From JBGPLJ01 sp041486385 (GTDB lineage Bacteria; Pseudomonadota; Gammaproteobacteria; Steroidobacterales; Steroidobacteraceae): 16,668 nt of DNA. Under the pieces are notes generated by a model that saw only the letters and a list, made by a program, of their open reading frames with translations, had not been told where the DNA came from and ran no database searches. The DNA lies in assembly GCA_041486385.1 (NCBI GenBank), contig JBGPLJ010000045.1, positions 1 through 16,668 of the forward strand, read 5' to 3'. Shown one piece after another: positions 6,695-14,032 of this stretch. Within the stretch, counting starts at the first letter, position 1. Every line of letters starts with the position of its first letter. A program made the translations under genes and the position numbers.

Positions 6695-8058
6695 CCCGCG
6701 AATCCGTGACTATTGTGGGGGCGGGACCATCAGGCGCTTTGCTGGCGATCCTGCTTGCGCGTCGGGATGTCGCGACGACCGTGTACGAACGACGCGCCGA
6801 TCCGCGGCGCGGCCTTGCCGCTGCCGGACGCTCCATCAATCTGGCGCTCGCTGAGCGCGGCCTCAATGCATTGCGCCGCGCGGGTCTTGCGGAGCGCGTG
6901 CAATCGCTCCTGATTCCGATGCGCGGCCGGATCATTCATGACGTCGATGGCACCGAGACTACGCTGCCGTATGGCCAGCGGTTGTCGGAGGTCATCTACT
7001 CCGTGTCTCGCGCGGCGCTCAATCAACTCCTCATCGAGTCCGCCATCGACGACCATCGGGTCGCAATGCACTTCGACCAGGCCTGCACTGGAGTTGAACT
7101 GACGGCGCCCGCGCTCACGCTGCGCAATACCGCGGACGGCAAGACGCAATCGATTGCCTGTCAACGCATCATCGGTGCTGATGGCGCGGGCTCCGCCGTG
7201 CGAGCCGCGATGGTGGGCCGCAATCACGCCGAGGCGCACGAAGATCTGCTGCCGCATCAGTACAAGGAGCTCAGCATTCCAGCGACGATTGCGGGCGCAC
7301 ATCGTATTGAACGCGAGGGCCTGCACATCTGGCCGCGCGGCGGCTTCATGCTGATCGCGCTGCCGAACGTCGATGGCAGCTTCACCGTCACGCTGTTTCT
7401 GCCGCGCAGCGGCCCCGAGAGTTTTCAGTCGCTGACGGATGGCGATGCGCTGCGGGCTTTCTTTGCGCGTTACTTTCCCGATGCGCTCGCATTGATGCCG
7501 GAGCTCGAGCGCGATTTCTTTGCGAATCCCACGGGCAACATGGCGACCGTGCATTGCCGGCCCTGGTCCGTGGACCAGCAGGCACTCCTCATCGGCGATG
7601 CGGCGCACGGCATCGTGCCATTCCACGGCCAGGGCATGAACTGCGCGCTCGAGGATTGCGTGGTGCTCGATGAGCTCGTCGCCGCCGATCGCAACTGGAC
7701 TACCGTATTCGCCGAGTTCGAGCGCCTGCGCCGGCCGAACACCGATGCGATTGCAACGATGGCGCTCGAGAACTACGTCGAGATGCGCGATACGGTGCGC
7801 GACAAGAAATTTCAGTTTCAGAAGCTGCTGTCGCTCGAGCTCGAGCGTCGTTTTCCCGAGCGCTTCGTGCCACGCTACGCCATGGTGATGTTCCATCACA
7901 GGATCGGCTATGCCGACGCCTACGCGCGCGGTCAGGTTCAGCAGCAGCTGCTCGATGAGCTGACGCTCTATGCCGCCCGTGTCGATGACGTCAACTGGCT
8001 GCGGGCCGCCGTGATGATCACTCAGCGCCTGCCGCCGCTTGCCGACTTCGCGGCGTAG
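6691..8058 (+). CDS. kmo: Kynurenine 3-monooxygenase (FAD-dependent)
   Basis: KMO hydroxylates L-kynurenine to 3-hydroxykynurenine with NADPH and O2. The 455-residue protein has the N-terminal dinucleotide fold (VGAGPSG, glycines at 10, 12 and 15), the KMO-typical GRSINLALAERG (about 46-57), PMRGRIIHD (about 77-85, carrying arginine expected near the substrate carboxylate) and LPYGQ followed by IYSVSR (about 92-107). The second FAD motif is LLIGDAAHGIVPFHGQGMNC, with Asp303 of the GD motif, then ALEDC. These block it in the group A flavin hydroxylases close to KMO rather than general salicylate-type hydroxylases. The start ATG overlaps the kynU stop (ATGA) without an evident ribosome site, so it relies on coupling. 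It is the last gene of the operon, and its stop is only nine bases from the stop of the convergent peptidase gene. No factor-independent terminator with a T-run was found there. Confidence 0.96.
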   Translation: MTRESVTIVGAGPSGALLAILLARRDVATTVYERRADPRRGLAAAGRSINLALAERGLNALRRAGLAERVQSLLIPMRGRIIHDVDGTETTLPYGQRLSEVIYSVSRAALNQLLIESAIDDHRVAMHFDQACTGVELTAPALTLRNTADGKTQSIACQRIIGADGAGSAVRAAMVGRNHAEAHEDLLPHQYKELSIPATIAGAHRIEREGLHIWPRGGFMLIALPNVDGSFTVTLFLPRSGPESFQSLTDGDALRAFFARYFPDALALMPELERDFFANPTGNMATVHCRPWSVDQQALLIGDAAHGIVPFHGQGMNCALEDCVVLDELVAADRNWTTVFAEFERLRRPNTDAIATMALENYVEMRDTVRDKKFQFQKLLSLELERRFPERFVPRYAMVMFHHRIGYADAYARGQVQQQLLDELTLYAARVDDVNWLRAAVMITQRLPPLADFAA

Positions 8059-8067
8059 CGCACACAC

Positions 8068-9978
8068 TCACAAGTTCGTCGCCAGGAACTTGTCGATCTC
8101 CCGCAGGATCCTGAGCCGGGTTTCGGCGTGCGACATCCAGTGGTCCTCACCGGGCAGTTTCACGAACGTGTATTGCTTGTGGTTCTTCTCGAGCTCAAAC
8201 GCCATGAGCTCGGACTGCGCAATGGGCACGACCGTATCGTCCACACCGTGTATCAGCAGGATTGGAACGTGGACCTGGTCCGCCGCGCGTGTTGGCGAGC
8301 GCTTGATAACATTCGGATCGAAGGTTGAGCCGATATTGCCTTTCCAATAGCCCATCGATGAGTTTTCGGACCCATATTTAGCACGCATGCTTGCGAGTAT
8401 GGCCGGAAGATCCGAGACGCCGCTGACGCTGACCGCGCACTTGTAAAGGTCCGGCGTAAATGCGGCGCCGGCGAGCGCGACGTAGCCGCCATAGCTCGCG
8501 CCGACGATGCAGATTCGCCTGGGGTCGGTAACGCCCTGTTCGATCATCGCCTTGACGCCGTCCGTGACGTCGTCCTGCATCAGGCCACCCCACTGACGAT
8601 AGCCGGCTTTGTGGAAAGGCTCGCCGAAGCCGGTGGAGCCGCGAAACTGCGGCTGCAGGACGGCATAGCCGCGCGTCGCCAGAAACTGCGCCCACCAGTT
8701 GAACGCATAGTCATCACGGCCGTCCGGTCCGCCGTGTGGCATCACAACAGTCGGGAGATGCTTGCCGTCGGATCCCGGCGGCAGCGTTAGATAGGCCGGA
8801 ATCGACACGCCGTCGCGAGCCTTGTAGGAAATGGGGCGCACTTCTCCGAGCGCTACATTCGCAAGCGCCGGATATTCCTCGCCGACCGTGTCAGCCGTAT
8901 TCTTCGCGAAGTCGACGAGATAAAAGATTGCAGGACTCGACGGGCCATCGACACGTGCGAGCACGCGCTTCTCATCGAGCGAGCGGCCGTACAGGACGAC
9001 CCTCTTGCCCTTGAAAGCCCGCGCAACGCGCTCGTATCGCGCCTGGGCCTTCTGGTCGAACCACCGCATCTCCTGCAGCGGACCGCCGAGCCAGACGCCA
9101 ACCGGCGCGTCCGAGTAGCGATCCGTCATGACGTCCTCGACGTCATTCTCCGGGTCCTCGTAGAGCGGCGTCGCTCCGGAGCCATCGAGCGGAATCTTCC
9201 ATGCGATGTTCTTGCCGTCCGCGTTCGGTGTAACGGCAACTATTGCCGAATCGTCCGGCGTGAGTCCGTACACCTCGACATCGCTCTTCCCCTTGTGGGA
9301 GTAGATCAACTTCCAGCCATGCCCGTCCTTGCGCAGAAACCGGTATTCTTCAATGGATTCGTCATTTTCTTCTTCTTCGTAATCCAATCGCGCGACACAC
9401 TTGCCCTCTGGGTCGACGAGCCAGCCATAGGTATAGTTGGTGCCCTCTTCGATCACCGGACCCTTACCGGTACGAGTATCGACGGACCATAACGTCGCGC
9501 CGGTTGTCATGATCATCGTTTTCGGTTTCGTCGTGCGCCACCGAACCACGCCAGCCCCCGGCAGGAGGACATGTCCCTTCCCACTCGCCAGGTCGATCGC
9601 AAGAATGCGGAAAACCTCCCTGCGAAAGCGTTCTGCATCCCTCGACCCCTGTTTGTCGGTCTTGCTGAGCTCGATGGTCAGAATTTCGTCGTCGGCCCAG
9701 TTGAGCCCGCGCAGTTTCATGTCGTTGCCTACTGCAATCCGGTGAAGCATCCGGGACGAGGTCAGGTCGAAGATATCGACCTGCACTTCCGCAGTGGTAC
9801 CGTCCACCCACGCGAGGTGATTGCCGTCGGGGCTCAGTACGACATCGCCCACCGACGGGAGCGATGCGAATGCTTCGACTGGCGGCGGCGCCGCGGCCGC
9901 GACTGATGCGGCCAGCAGCAACAATGTCGCGCAGGCACCGCGCATCTTCATCCTTGATCGGCGATTGGTCATGGCCAT
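8068..9978 (-). CDS. Exported S9 family peptidase (prolyl oligopeptidase type), third gene of the triplet
   Basis: This gene encodes about 636 residues: signal peptide (Arg/Lys-rich start, hydrophobic core at about 16-29, Ala-rich cleavage area), a beta-propeller-like N-terminal half, and a C-terminal alpha/beta hydrolase domain. The catalytic triad is Ser495 in GASYGGY, Asp581 in HGVDDTVVP and His613 in GEDHWMS. The conserved HGGPDGRDDY and FRGSTGFGE lie ahead of the serine, as in S9 exopeptidases and oligopeptidases. I chose the start at 9978 because GGGAGGAG (9991-9984) sits five bases upstream. An ATG at 9996 overlaps the previous stop as ATGA but would place this strong ribosome site inside the coding region. 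Compared with its two paralogues, it lacks about 25 residues in the propeller half, near 9490. It probably cleaves short peptides in the periplasm or outside; the substrate cannot be read from sequence. It converges on kmo with a nine-base gap. Confidence 0.92.
   Translation of the reverse strand: MAMTNRRSRMKMRGACATLLLLAASVAAAAPPPVEAFASLPSVGDVVLSPDGNHLAWVDGTTAEVQVDIFDLTSSRMLHRIAVGNDMKLRGLNWADDEILTIELSKTDKQGSRDAERFRREVFRILAIDLASGKGHVLLPGAGVVRWRTTKPKTMIMTTGATLWSVDTRTGKGPVIEEGTNYTYGWLVDPEGKCVARLDYEEEENDESIEEYRFLRKDGHGWKLIYSHKGKSDVEVYGLTPDDSAIVAVTPNADGKNIAWKIPLDGSGATPLYEDPENDVEDVMTDRYSDAPVGVWLGGPLQEMRWFDQKAQARYERVARAFKGKRVVLYGRSLDEKRVLARVDGPSSPAIFYLVDFAKNTADTVGEEYPALANVALGEVRPISYKARDGVSIPAYLTLPPGSDGKHLPTVVMPHGGPDGRDDYAFNWWAQFLATRGYAVLQPQFRGSTGFGEPFHKAGYRQWGGLMQDDVTDGVKAMIEQGVTDPRRICIVGASYGGYVALAGAAFTPDLYKCAVSVSGVSDLPAILASMRAKYGSENSSMGYWKGNIGSTFDPNVIKRSPTRAADQVHVPILLIHGVDDTVVPIAQSELMAFELEKNHKQYTFVKLPGEDHWMSHAETRLRILREIDKFLATNL
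8424..8448. repeat. Direct repeat copy A within tandem S9 peptidase genes
   Basis: These 25 bases are identical to 10349-10373 in the neighbouring paralogue and nearly identical in the third gene near 12350. They encode the KCAVSV region just after the catalytic serine. The repeat arises from gene duplication and could serve as a site for recombination or gene conversion between copies. Confidence 0.7.
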
Positions 9979-9983
9979 CGACT

Positions 9984-9991
9984 CTCCTCCC
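9984..9991 (-). promoter_or_regulatory. Strong Shine-Dalgarno site deciding the start of the 8068-9978 peptidase
   Basis: On the minus strand GGGAGGAG (9991-9984) lies five bases before the ATG at 9978. It begins just after the TGA stop (9995-9993) of the preceding peptidase. An ATG at 9996 overlaps that stop but would put this site in codons 2-5. The strong site makes 9978 the better start and lets this gene be translated independently of the one before it. Confidence 0.65.
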
Positions 9992-9992
9992 G

Positions 9993-11990
9993 TCATAGAT
10001 TGGCGGCCAGGAATTTCTCGATTTCCGTCAGCACCTGCAGCCGCGTCTCGCTACGCGAGAGCCAGTGATCCTCGCCCGCGAGGCGAATGAACGTGTACTT
10101 TCTTCCGGCCTGCTCGAGCGCGTGCGCCATGATCTCCGACTGGGCGATCGGCACGACGGTGTCGTCGACTCCATGCATCAGCAGGATCGGAATGCGGATT
10201 TGCGCCGCGGCGCGTGCCGGCGAGCGTTCAATCACTTTCTTGCTGTAGGCCGACCCGATGTTGCCGAGCCAGTAGGCGACCGAGTCGGAATCCGGTCCCG
10301 TCTGAAACTTGACGCCGCCGAGCATCGTCGGCAGATCGGAGACTCCGTTGACGCTGACCGCGCACTTGTAAAGATCGGGCGTGAATGTAGCGCCCGCGAG
10401 GGCGGCGTAGCCGCCATAGCTGCCGCCGACAATGCAGATACGCCCGGCATCGGCAATGCCCTGCCCGATCATCGCTTTGACGCCATCGGTGACGTCGTCC
10501 TGCATCTTCAGGCCCCATTGCTGGTAACCCGCGCGGCGGAACACATCACCAAATCCGGTTGAGCCGCGAAATTGCGGCCGCAGTACGGCGTACCCGCGTG
10601 TCGCGAGAAACTGCGACCACCAGTGGAACGCGTAATCGTCGCGCGCTTCGGGGCCGCCGTGGGGCATCACGACGAGCGGCAGGTTCCTGGCTGGCAGACC
10701 CGGCGGCAGGGTGAGGTACGCGGGAATCAGCGTGCCGTCGCGCGCTTTGTACGTGATCACCCGGACTTCACCGAGCGTCGCATTAACGAGAGCCGGATAC
10801 TCTTCGCCGACGATTTCCGCCGTCTTCGTGCTGAAGTCGACGATATAGTAGATGGGCGGATGCGACGGTCCACCTACGCGCGCAAGCACGCGTTGATCGT
10901 TCTCGGAACGCCCGTACACCTCGACCGAACGGTCCTTGAACGCGCCCGCCACGGATTGGTAGCGATCCTCGGCCGTTGCATCGAACCAGCGAAATTCCTG
11001 CTCGGCGCCACCGAGCTGCACGCCGATGGGCAGGCCGCTGTAGCGGTCCTTCACGACCGACTGCACGTCGTACACCGGGTCCTCGTACAGAACCTTGCTG
11101 CCTGATCCGTCGCGCGCGATCGCCCACGCGACCACACGTCCGCCTTGTTTCGCGCCGACCGCGACGACTGCCTTCTCATTGCCAGTGAGTCCCTGCAGCT
11201 CCAGGTCGCCGCGGCCTTTCTGGCTGTAGATTTCACGCCAGCCGCCGTACTTCTGCGCCGAGAGGATTCGGTAGCGGTTCAGTTGCGGATTCCATTCGCT
11301 GCGGGCGGCGCTGCGCGCGTCCGCGCCCACGACCCATTCGTCGGTGTAGGCGCTGCCCTTGTCGATCGGCATTCCCCGGCCGCTGCTCGTGTCGACCTCG
11401 AACAGGACCGCAACCCAGCCCGAGTCCGCGCGCCTGCTGTAGATCAGAGTGCCGAGTCCCTGGCGCGCCGCGACGGCTGAATAGTCCCAGGAGGACATCA
11501 CGACCGTCTTGGGCTTGCTGGTGCGCCACGCCACCAGCTTGGTTTCGGTCACCGGCATCTCGGCGTCGCGCGTCAGCAGCAAGGGGCGCGTCGTGCCGTC
11601 CCTGACGTCCGCGGCGTAACTGCTATACGTTTCGTAACGCGTCGCGACCTGCGTCTTGCGGGTTTCGATCTGACTGACATCGAACAGGACCGTGTCATCG
11701 TCTGACCAGTAGAGCGTGCGCAATTTCGTCTGCGGATCGATGCCAAGTGGCGGCCGAAACGTGTGCGTGTCGAGCTCGAACACCACGATGTGTTCCTGCT
11801 CGCTGTTTCTGCGGTCCGCCCAGGCGAGGAGCTTGCCGTTCGGGCTCAGGTCGACGTCGCTGACGGCAGGCAGCGTCGCGAAGGCTTCGGCCGGCGGTGG
11901 CTCGGCACCCGCGATCGCGGATGCGATCGCCAGCATTCCCGCGAAGGCTACAAGTCGACTGGACCTCGCGACTGCGTCATGGACTCTCAT
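9993..11990 (-). CDS. Exported S9 family peptidase (prolyl oligopeptidase type), second gene of the triplet
   Basis: The product has 665 residues. A signal peptide (hydrophobic core at about 13-26, VAFAGMLAIASAIAG) is followed by AEPPPAEAFATLPAVSDV, a segment also found just after the signal peptide in both paralogues. The propeller-like N-terminal half is followed by a hydrolase domain with Ser524 in GGSYGGY, Asp610 in HGVDDTVVP and His642 in GEDHWLS. HGGPEARDDY and FRGSTGFGD are conserved. I place the start at the ATG at 11990; the codon before it is an in-frame TTG, which is less likely. The ATG shares one base with the preceding stop (TGATG) and no ribosome site is visible, so translation likely depends on re-initiation after the upstream peptidase. 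It keeps the propeller insert (DYS...DSGWVA) that is missing from the third gene. The specificity is unknown; S9 enzymes usually act on oligopeptides. Confidence 0.93.
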   Translation of the reverse strand: MRVHDAVARSSRLVAFAGMLAIASAIAGAEPPPAEAFATLPAVSDVDLSPNGKLLAWADRRNSEQEHIVVFELDTHTFRPPLGIDPQTKLRTLYWSDDDTVLFDVSQIETRKTQVATRYETYSSYAADVRDGTTRPLLLTRDAEMPVTETKLVAWRTSKPKTVVMSSWDYSAVAARQGLGTLIYSRRADSGWVAVLFEVDTSSGRGMPIDKGSAYTDEWVVGADARSAARSEWNPQLNRYRILSAQKYGGWREIYSQKGRGDLELQGLTGNEKAVVAVGAKQGGRVVAWAIARDGSGSKVLYEDPVYDVQSVVKDRYSGLPIGVQLGGAEQEFRWFDATAEDRYQSVAGAFKDRSVEVYGRSENDQRVLARVGGPSHPPIYYIVDFSTKTAEIVGEEYPALVNATLGEVRVITYKARDGTLIPAYLTLPPGLPARNLPLVVMPHGGPEARDDYAFHWWSQFLATRGYAVLRPQFRGSTGFGDVFRRAGYQQWGLKMQDDVTDGVKAMIGQGIADAGRICIVGGSYGGYAALAGATFTPDLYKCAVSVNGVSDLPTMLGGVKFQTGPDSDSVAYWLGNIGSAYSKKVIERSPARAAAQIRIPILLMHGVDDTVVPIAQSEIMAHALEQAGRKYTFIRLAGEDHWLSRSETRLQVLTEIEKFLAANL
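10349..10373. repeat. Direct repeat copy B within tandem S9 peptidase genes
   Basis: This is the second exact copy of the 25-base segment at 8424-8448, about 1.9 kb away in the same orientation and at the same codon position of the paralogue. It reflects tandem duplication. Confidence 0.7.
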
Positions 11991-13990
11991 CAAAGGTTAG
12001 CGGCCAGGAACTTCTCGATTTCCTTCAGCACCTGCAGCCGTGTTTCGCCACGCGAGAGCCAGTGGTCCTCGCCCTCGAGCCTTACGAACGTCACGGGTTT
12101 GCCCAGCTTGCCGAGCTCCCGCGCCATTTTTTCCGACTGCGCAATCGGCACAACCGTGTCGTCCTGGCCGTGAAGAAGAAGAATCGGAATTCGCACATTC
12201 GCCGCCGCACGCGCGGGGGAGCGCGGGATCAGCGCTTTGTCGTAGATCTCGCCGATACTGATCTTCCAGTACGCGATTGAGTTTGACTCATCGCCGATAT
12301 GTTCCTTGACCGAGCCCAGCATGTCCGGCAGGTCGGACACGCCGGAGATGCTGACCGCGCACTTGTAGAGATCCGGCGTGAACGTCGCGCCAGCCAATGC
12401 AGCGTACCCGCCGTAGCTATGGCCGACGATGCAGATCCGCTTGGCGTCGGCGACGCCTTGCTCGATCATCGCCTTCAAGCCGTCGGTCACGTCGTCCTGC
12501 ATCAAGCCGCCCCATTGCTTGTAACCCGCGAGGCGGAAGGCATCACCGTTGCCGGTGGAACCGCGAAACTGCGGCTGCAGCACGGCATAGCCGCGAGTCG
12601 CCAGAAACTGAGCCAACCAGTAGAACTCGTACGAGTCGCGCCATTCGGGGCCGCCATGGGGCAGTACGACGAGCGGCAGGTTCTTGCCCGTGGTGCCGGG
12701 CGGAATCGTCAGGTAAGCGGGGATCGCGGTGCCGTCGCGCGCTTTGTAGCTGATCGCGCTCACTTCACCGAGGGCCACATCCGCAAGCGCGGGATACTCA
12801 TCGCCGACGATATCCGCAGTCTTCTTCGTGAAGTCAACCAGATAGAAAATCGGCGGGTGCGACGGGCTCTCAACGCGCGCAAGAAATCGCTTTGAATCTT
12901 CTGACCGGCCATACACTTCGACTGAGCGCCCCTTGAACGCGACTTGCACACTCGCGAAACGGGAACCGGCGGCCATATCGAACCATTTCACGCGCTCGTC
13001 TGGCCCACCCAACCAGACGCCGATCGGTGCGCCGTTGAAGCGATCGTTGATGATTGATTCGACATCGTACGTTGCATCTTCGTACAACAACTTGAGCCCG
13101 CCGGTATCGAGTGGAATTGTCCAGGCGACACGGCGGCCCGTGTCTTTCGCGCCAGCCGCAACGATGGCTGTGCCGTCCACAGTCAAGCCGTGCAGCGTGA
13201 TGTCGCCTCGGCCTTTTTGCGAATAGAGCTCTCGCCAGCCGCTGCCGTTTTTTCCGAGCACGCGATATACGGACAGTTTCGGATTCCATTCGCTGCGCGC
13301 AACGCAATCGCCGTTCTTGTCGACGATCCAATCCTCGGTGAATTGCGAGCCCTGTTCGATCACCGACCCCTTACCAGTGACCGTATCCACTTCGAAAAGA
13401 TACGCAACCCATCCCGAATCTTCGCGATGGCCAGACAGGCGCGTATCCATATCGCCGCGCGCTTCACCTGCCGAGTAGTCGAGCGTGCTCATCACGACCT
13501 TGTGCGGTTTTGTCGTATGCGAGCTGATGAGATCGGCACCGGTCACTGCTTGCCGTGATCCACTGGTCATCAGAAGGATGTGTCCCTTGCCACTCGCAAC
13601 GTCAATGGCGAGCGTACGGAATACTTCGTAGCTCTTGCCCCCAGCCGTATTGATCTTGTCGGTCTGACTGAGATCGAGCAGCAACGTCTCGTCGTCCGCC
13701 CAGATCAGGCCGCGGAGCTTCGTCTTGTTGCCGACAGCGATCTTATGCAGGGCCTTGCGCGCCGCGAGATCGTAGATCACAGCAAGGGCGTCTGCTCCGC
13801 TCTGCTCACGCCAGGCGAGGAGATTGCCGCCGGGCGCCAGGACGACCTCGCTGACAGCCGGCAACGCTGCGAATACTTCGGCCGGAGGCGGCGCCGCTGT
13901 TGCGGCCGACTGGGCGCTCGACGCCGCGGCAATGGCGAGGACCGTGAAGGCGGTGACGCGAATAGCCTGTGAAAATCTTGCGGGCGCCAT
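11990..13990 (-). CDS. Exported S9 family peptidase (prolyl oligopeptidase type), first gene of the triplet
   Basis: The product has 666 residues. The start ATG at 13990 has a perfect AAGGAG (14006-14001) ten bases upstream, so this is the well-translated lead gene. The signal peptide spans about residues 1-32 (core VTAFTVLAIAAASSA), followed by APPPAEVFAALPAVSEV. The propeller-like half has WD-type strands such as WADDETLLLDLS and LFEVDTVTGKGSV. The hydrolase domain has Ser525 in GHSYGGY, Asp611 in HGQDDTVVP and His643 in GEDHWLS, plus HGGPEWRDSYEF and FRGSTGNGD. Triad spacing is nearly the same in all three paralogues, so all are expected to be active. The gene lies 42 bases downstream of folA on the same strand with no clear terminator between, so it may be read through from the folA promoter. 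Membership in S9 is certain from motifs; the physiological substrate is not known. Confidence 0.93.
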   Translation of the reverse strand: MAPARFSQAIRVTAFTVLAIAAASSAQSAATAAPPPAEVFAALPAVSEVVLAPGGNLLAWREQSGADALAVIYDLAARKALHKIAVGNKTKLRGLIWADDETLLLDLSQTDKINTAGGKSYEVFRTLAIDVASGKGHILLMTSGSRQAVTGADLISSHTTKPHKVVMSTLDYSAGEARGDMDTRLSGHREDSGWVAYLFEVDTVTGKGSVIEQGSQFTEDWIVDKNGDCVARSEWNPKLSVYRVLGKNGSGWRELYSQKGRGDITLHGLTVDGTAIVAAGAKDTGRRVAWTIPLDTGGLKLLYEDATYDVESIINDRFNGAPIGVWLGGPDERVKWFDMAAGSRFASVQVAFKGRSVEVYGRSEDSKRFLARVESPSHPPIFYLVDFTKKTADIVGDEYPALADVALGEVSAISYKARDGTAIPAYLTIPPGTTGKNLPLVVLPHGGPEWRDSYEFYWLAQFLATRGYAVLQPQFRGSTGNGDAFRLAGYKQWGGLMQDDVTDGLKAMIEQGVADAKRICIVGHSYGGYAALAGATFTPDLYKCAVSISGVSDLPDMLGSVKEHIGDESNSIAYWKISIGEIYDKALIPRSPARAAANVRIPILLLHGQDDTVVPIAQSEKMARELGKLGKPVTFVRLEGEDHWLSRGETRLQVLKEIEKFLAANL

Positions 13991-14032
13991 GGGATTTGTT
14001 CTCCTTATTCCTCGTCGCGCTTATCCGTCAGT

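Noticed and set aside
8033..8055. CGCCGC/GCGGCG hairpin at the end of kmo as a terminator
   Set aside because: It has six base pairs with an 11-base loop, lies inside the coding region and is not followed by a T-run on either strand.
4428..8067. Long minus-strand open frames (4428-5534, 5531-6493, 6730-8067) opposite the kynurenine operon
   Set aside because: They are shadow frames typical of high-GC DNA; their products are Arg-rich and show no motifs, while the plus strand holds unmistakable catalytic motifs.
11988..11993. TTG at 11993 as the start of the middle peptidase
   Set aside because: An ATG follows immediately in frame and forms a normal TGATG junction.
8068..13990. S9 peptidases as lasso-peptide isopeptidases
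   Set aside because: Those enzymes share the S9 fold, but no lasso precursor, B/C maturation genes or TonB receptor is present in the window.
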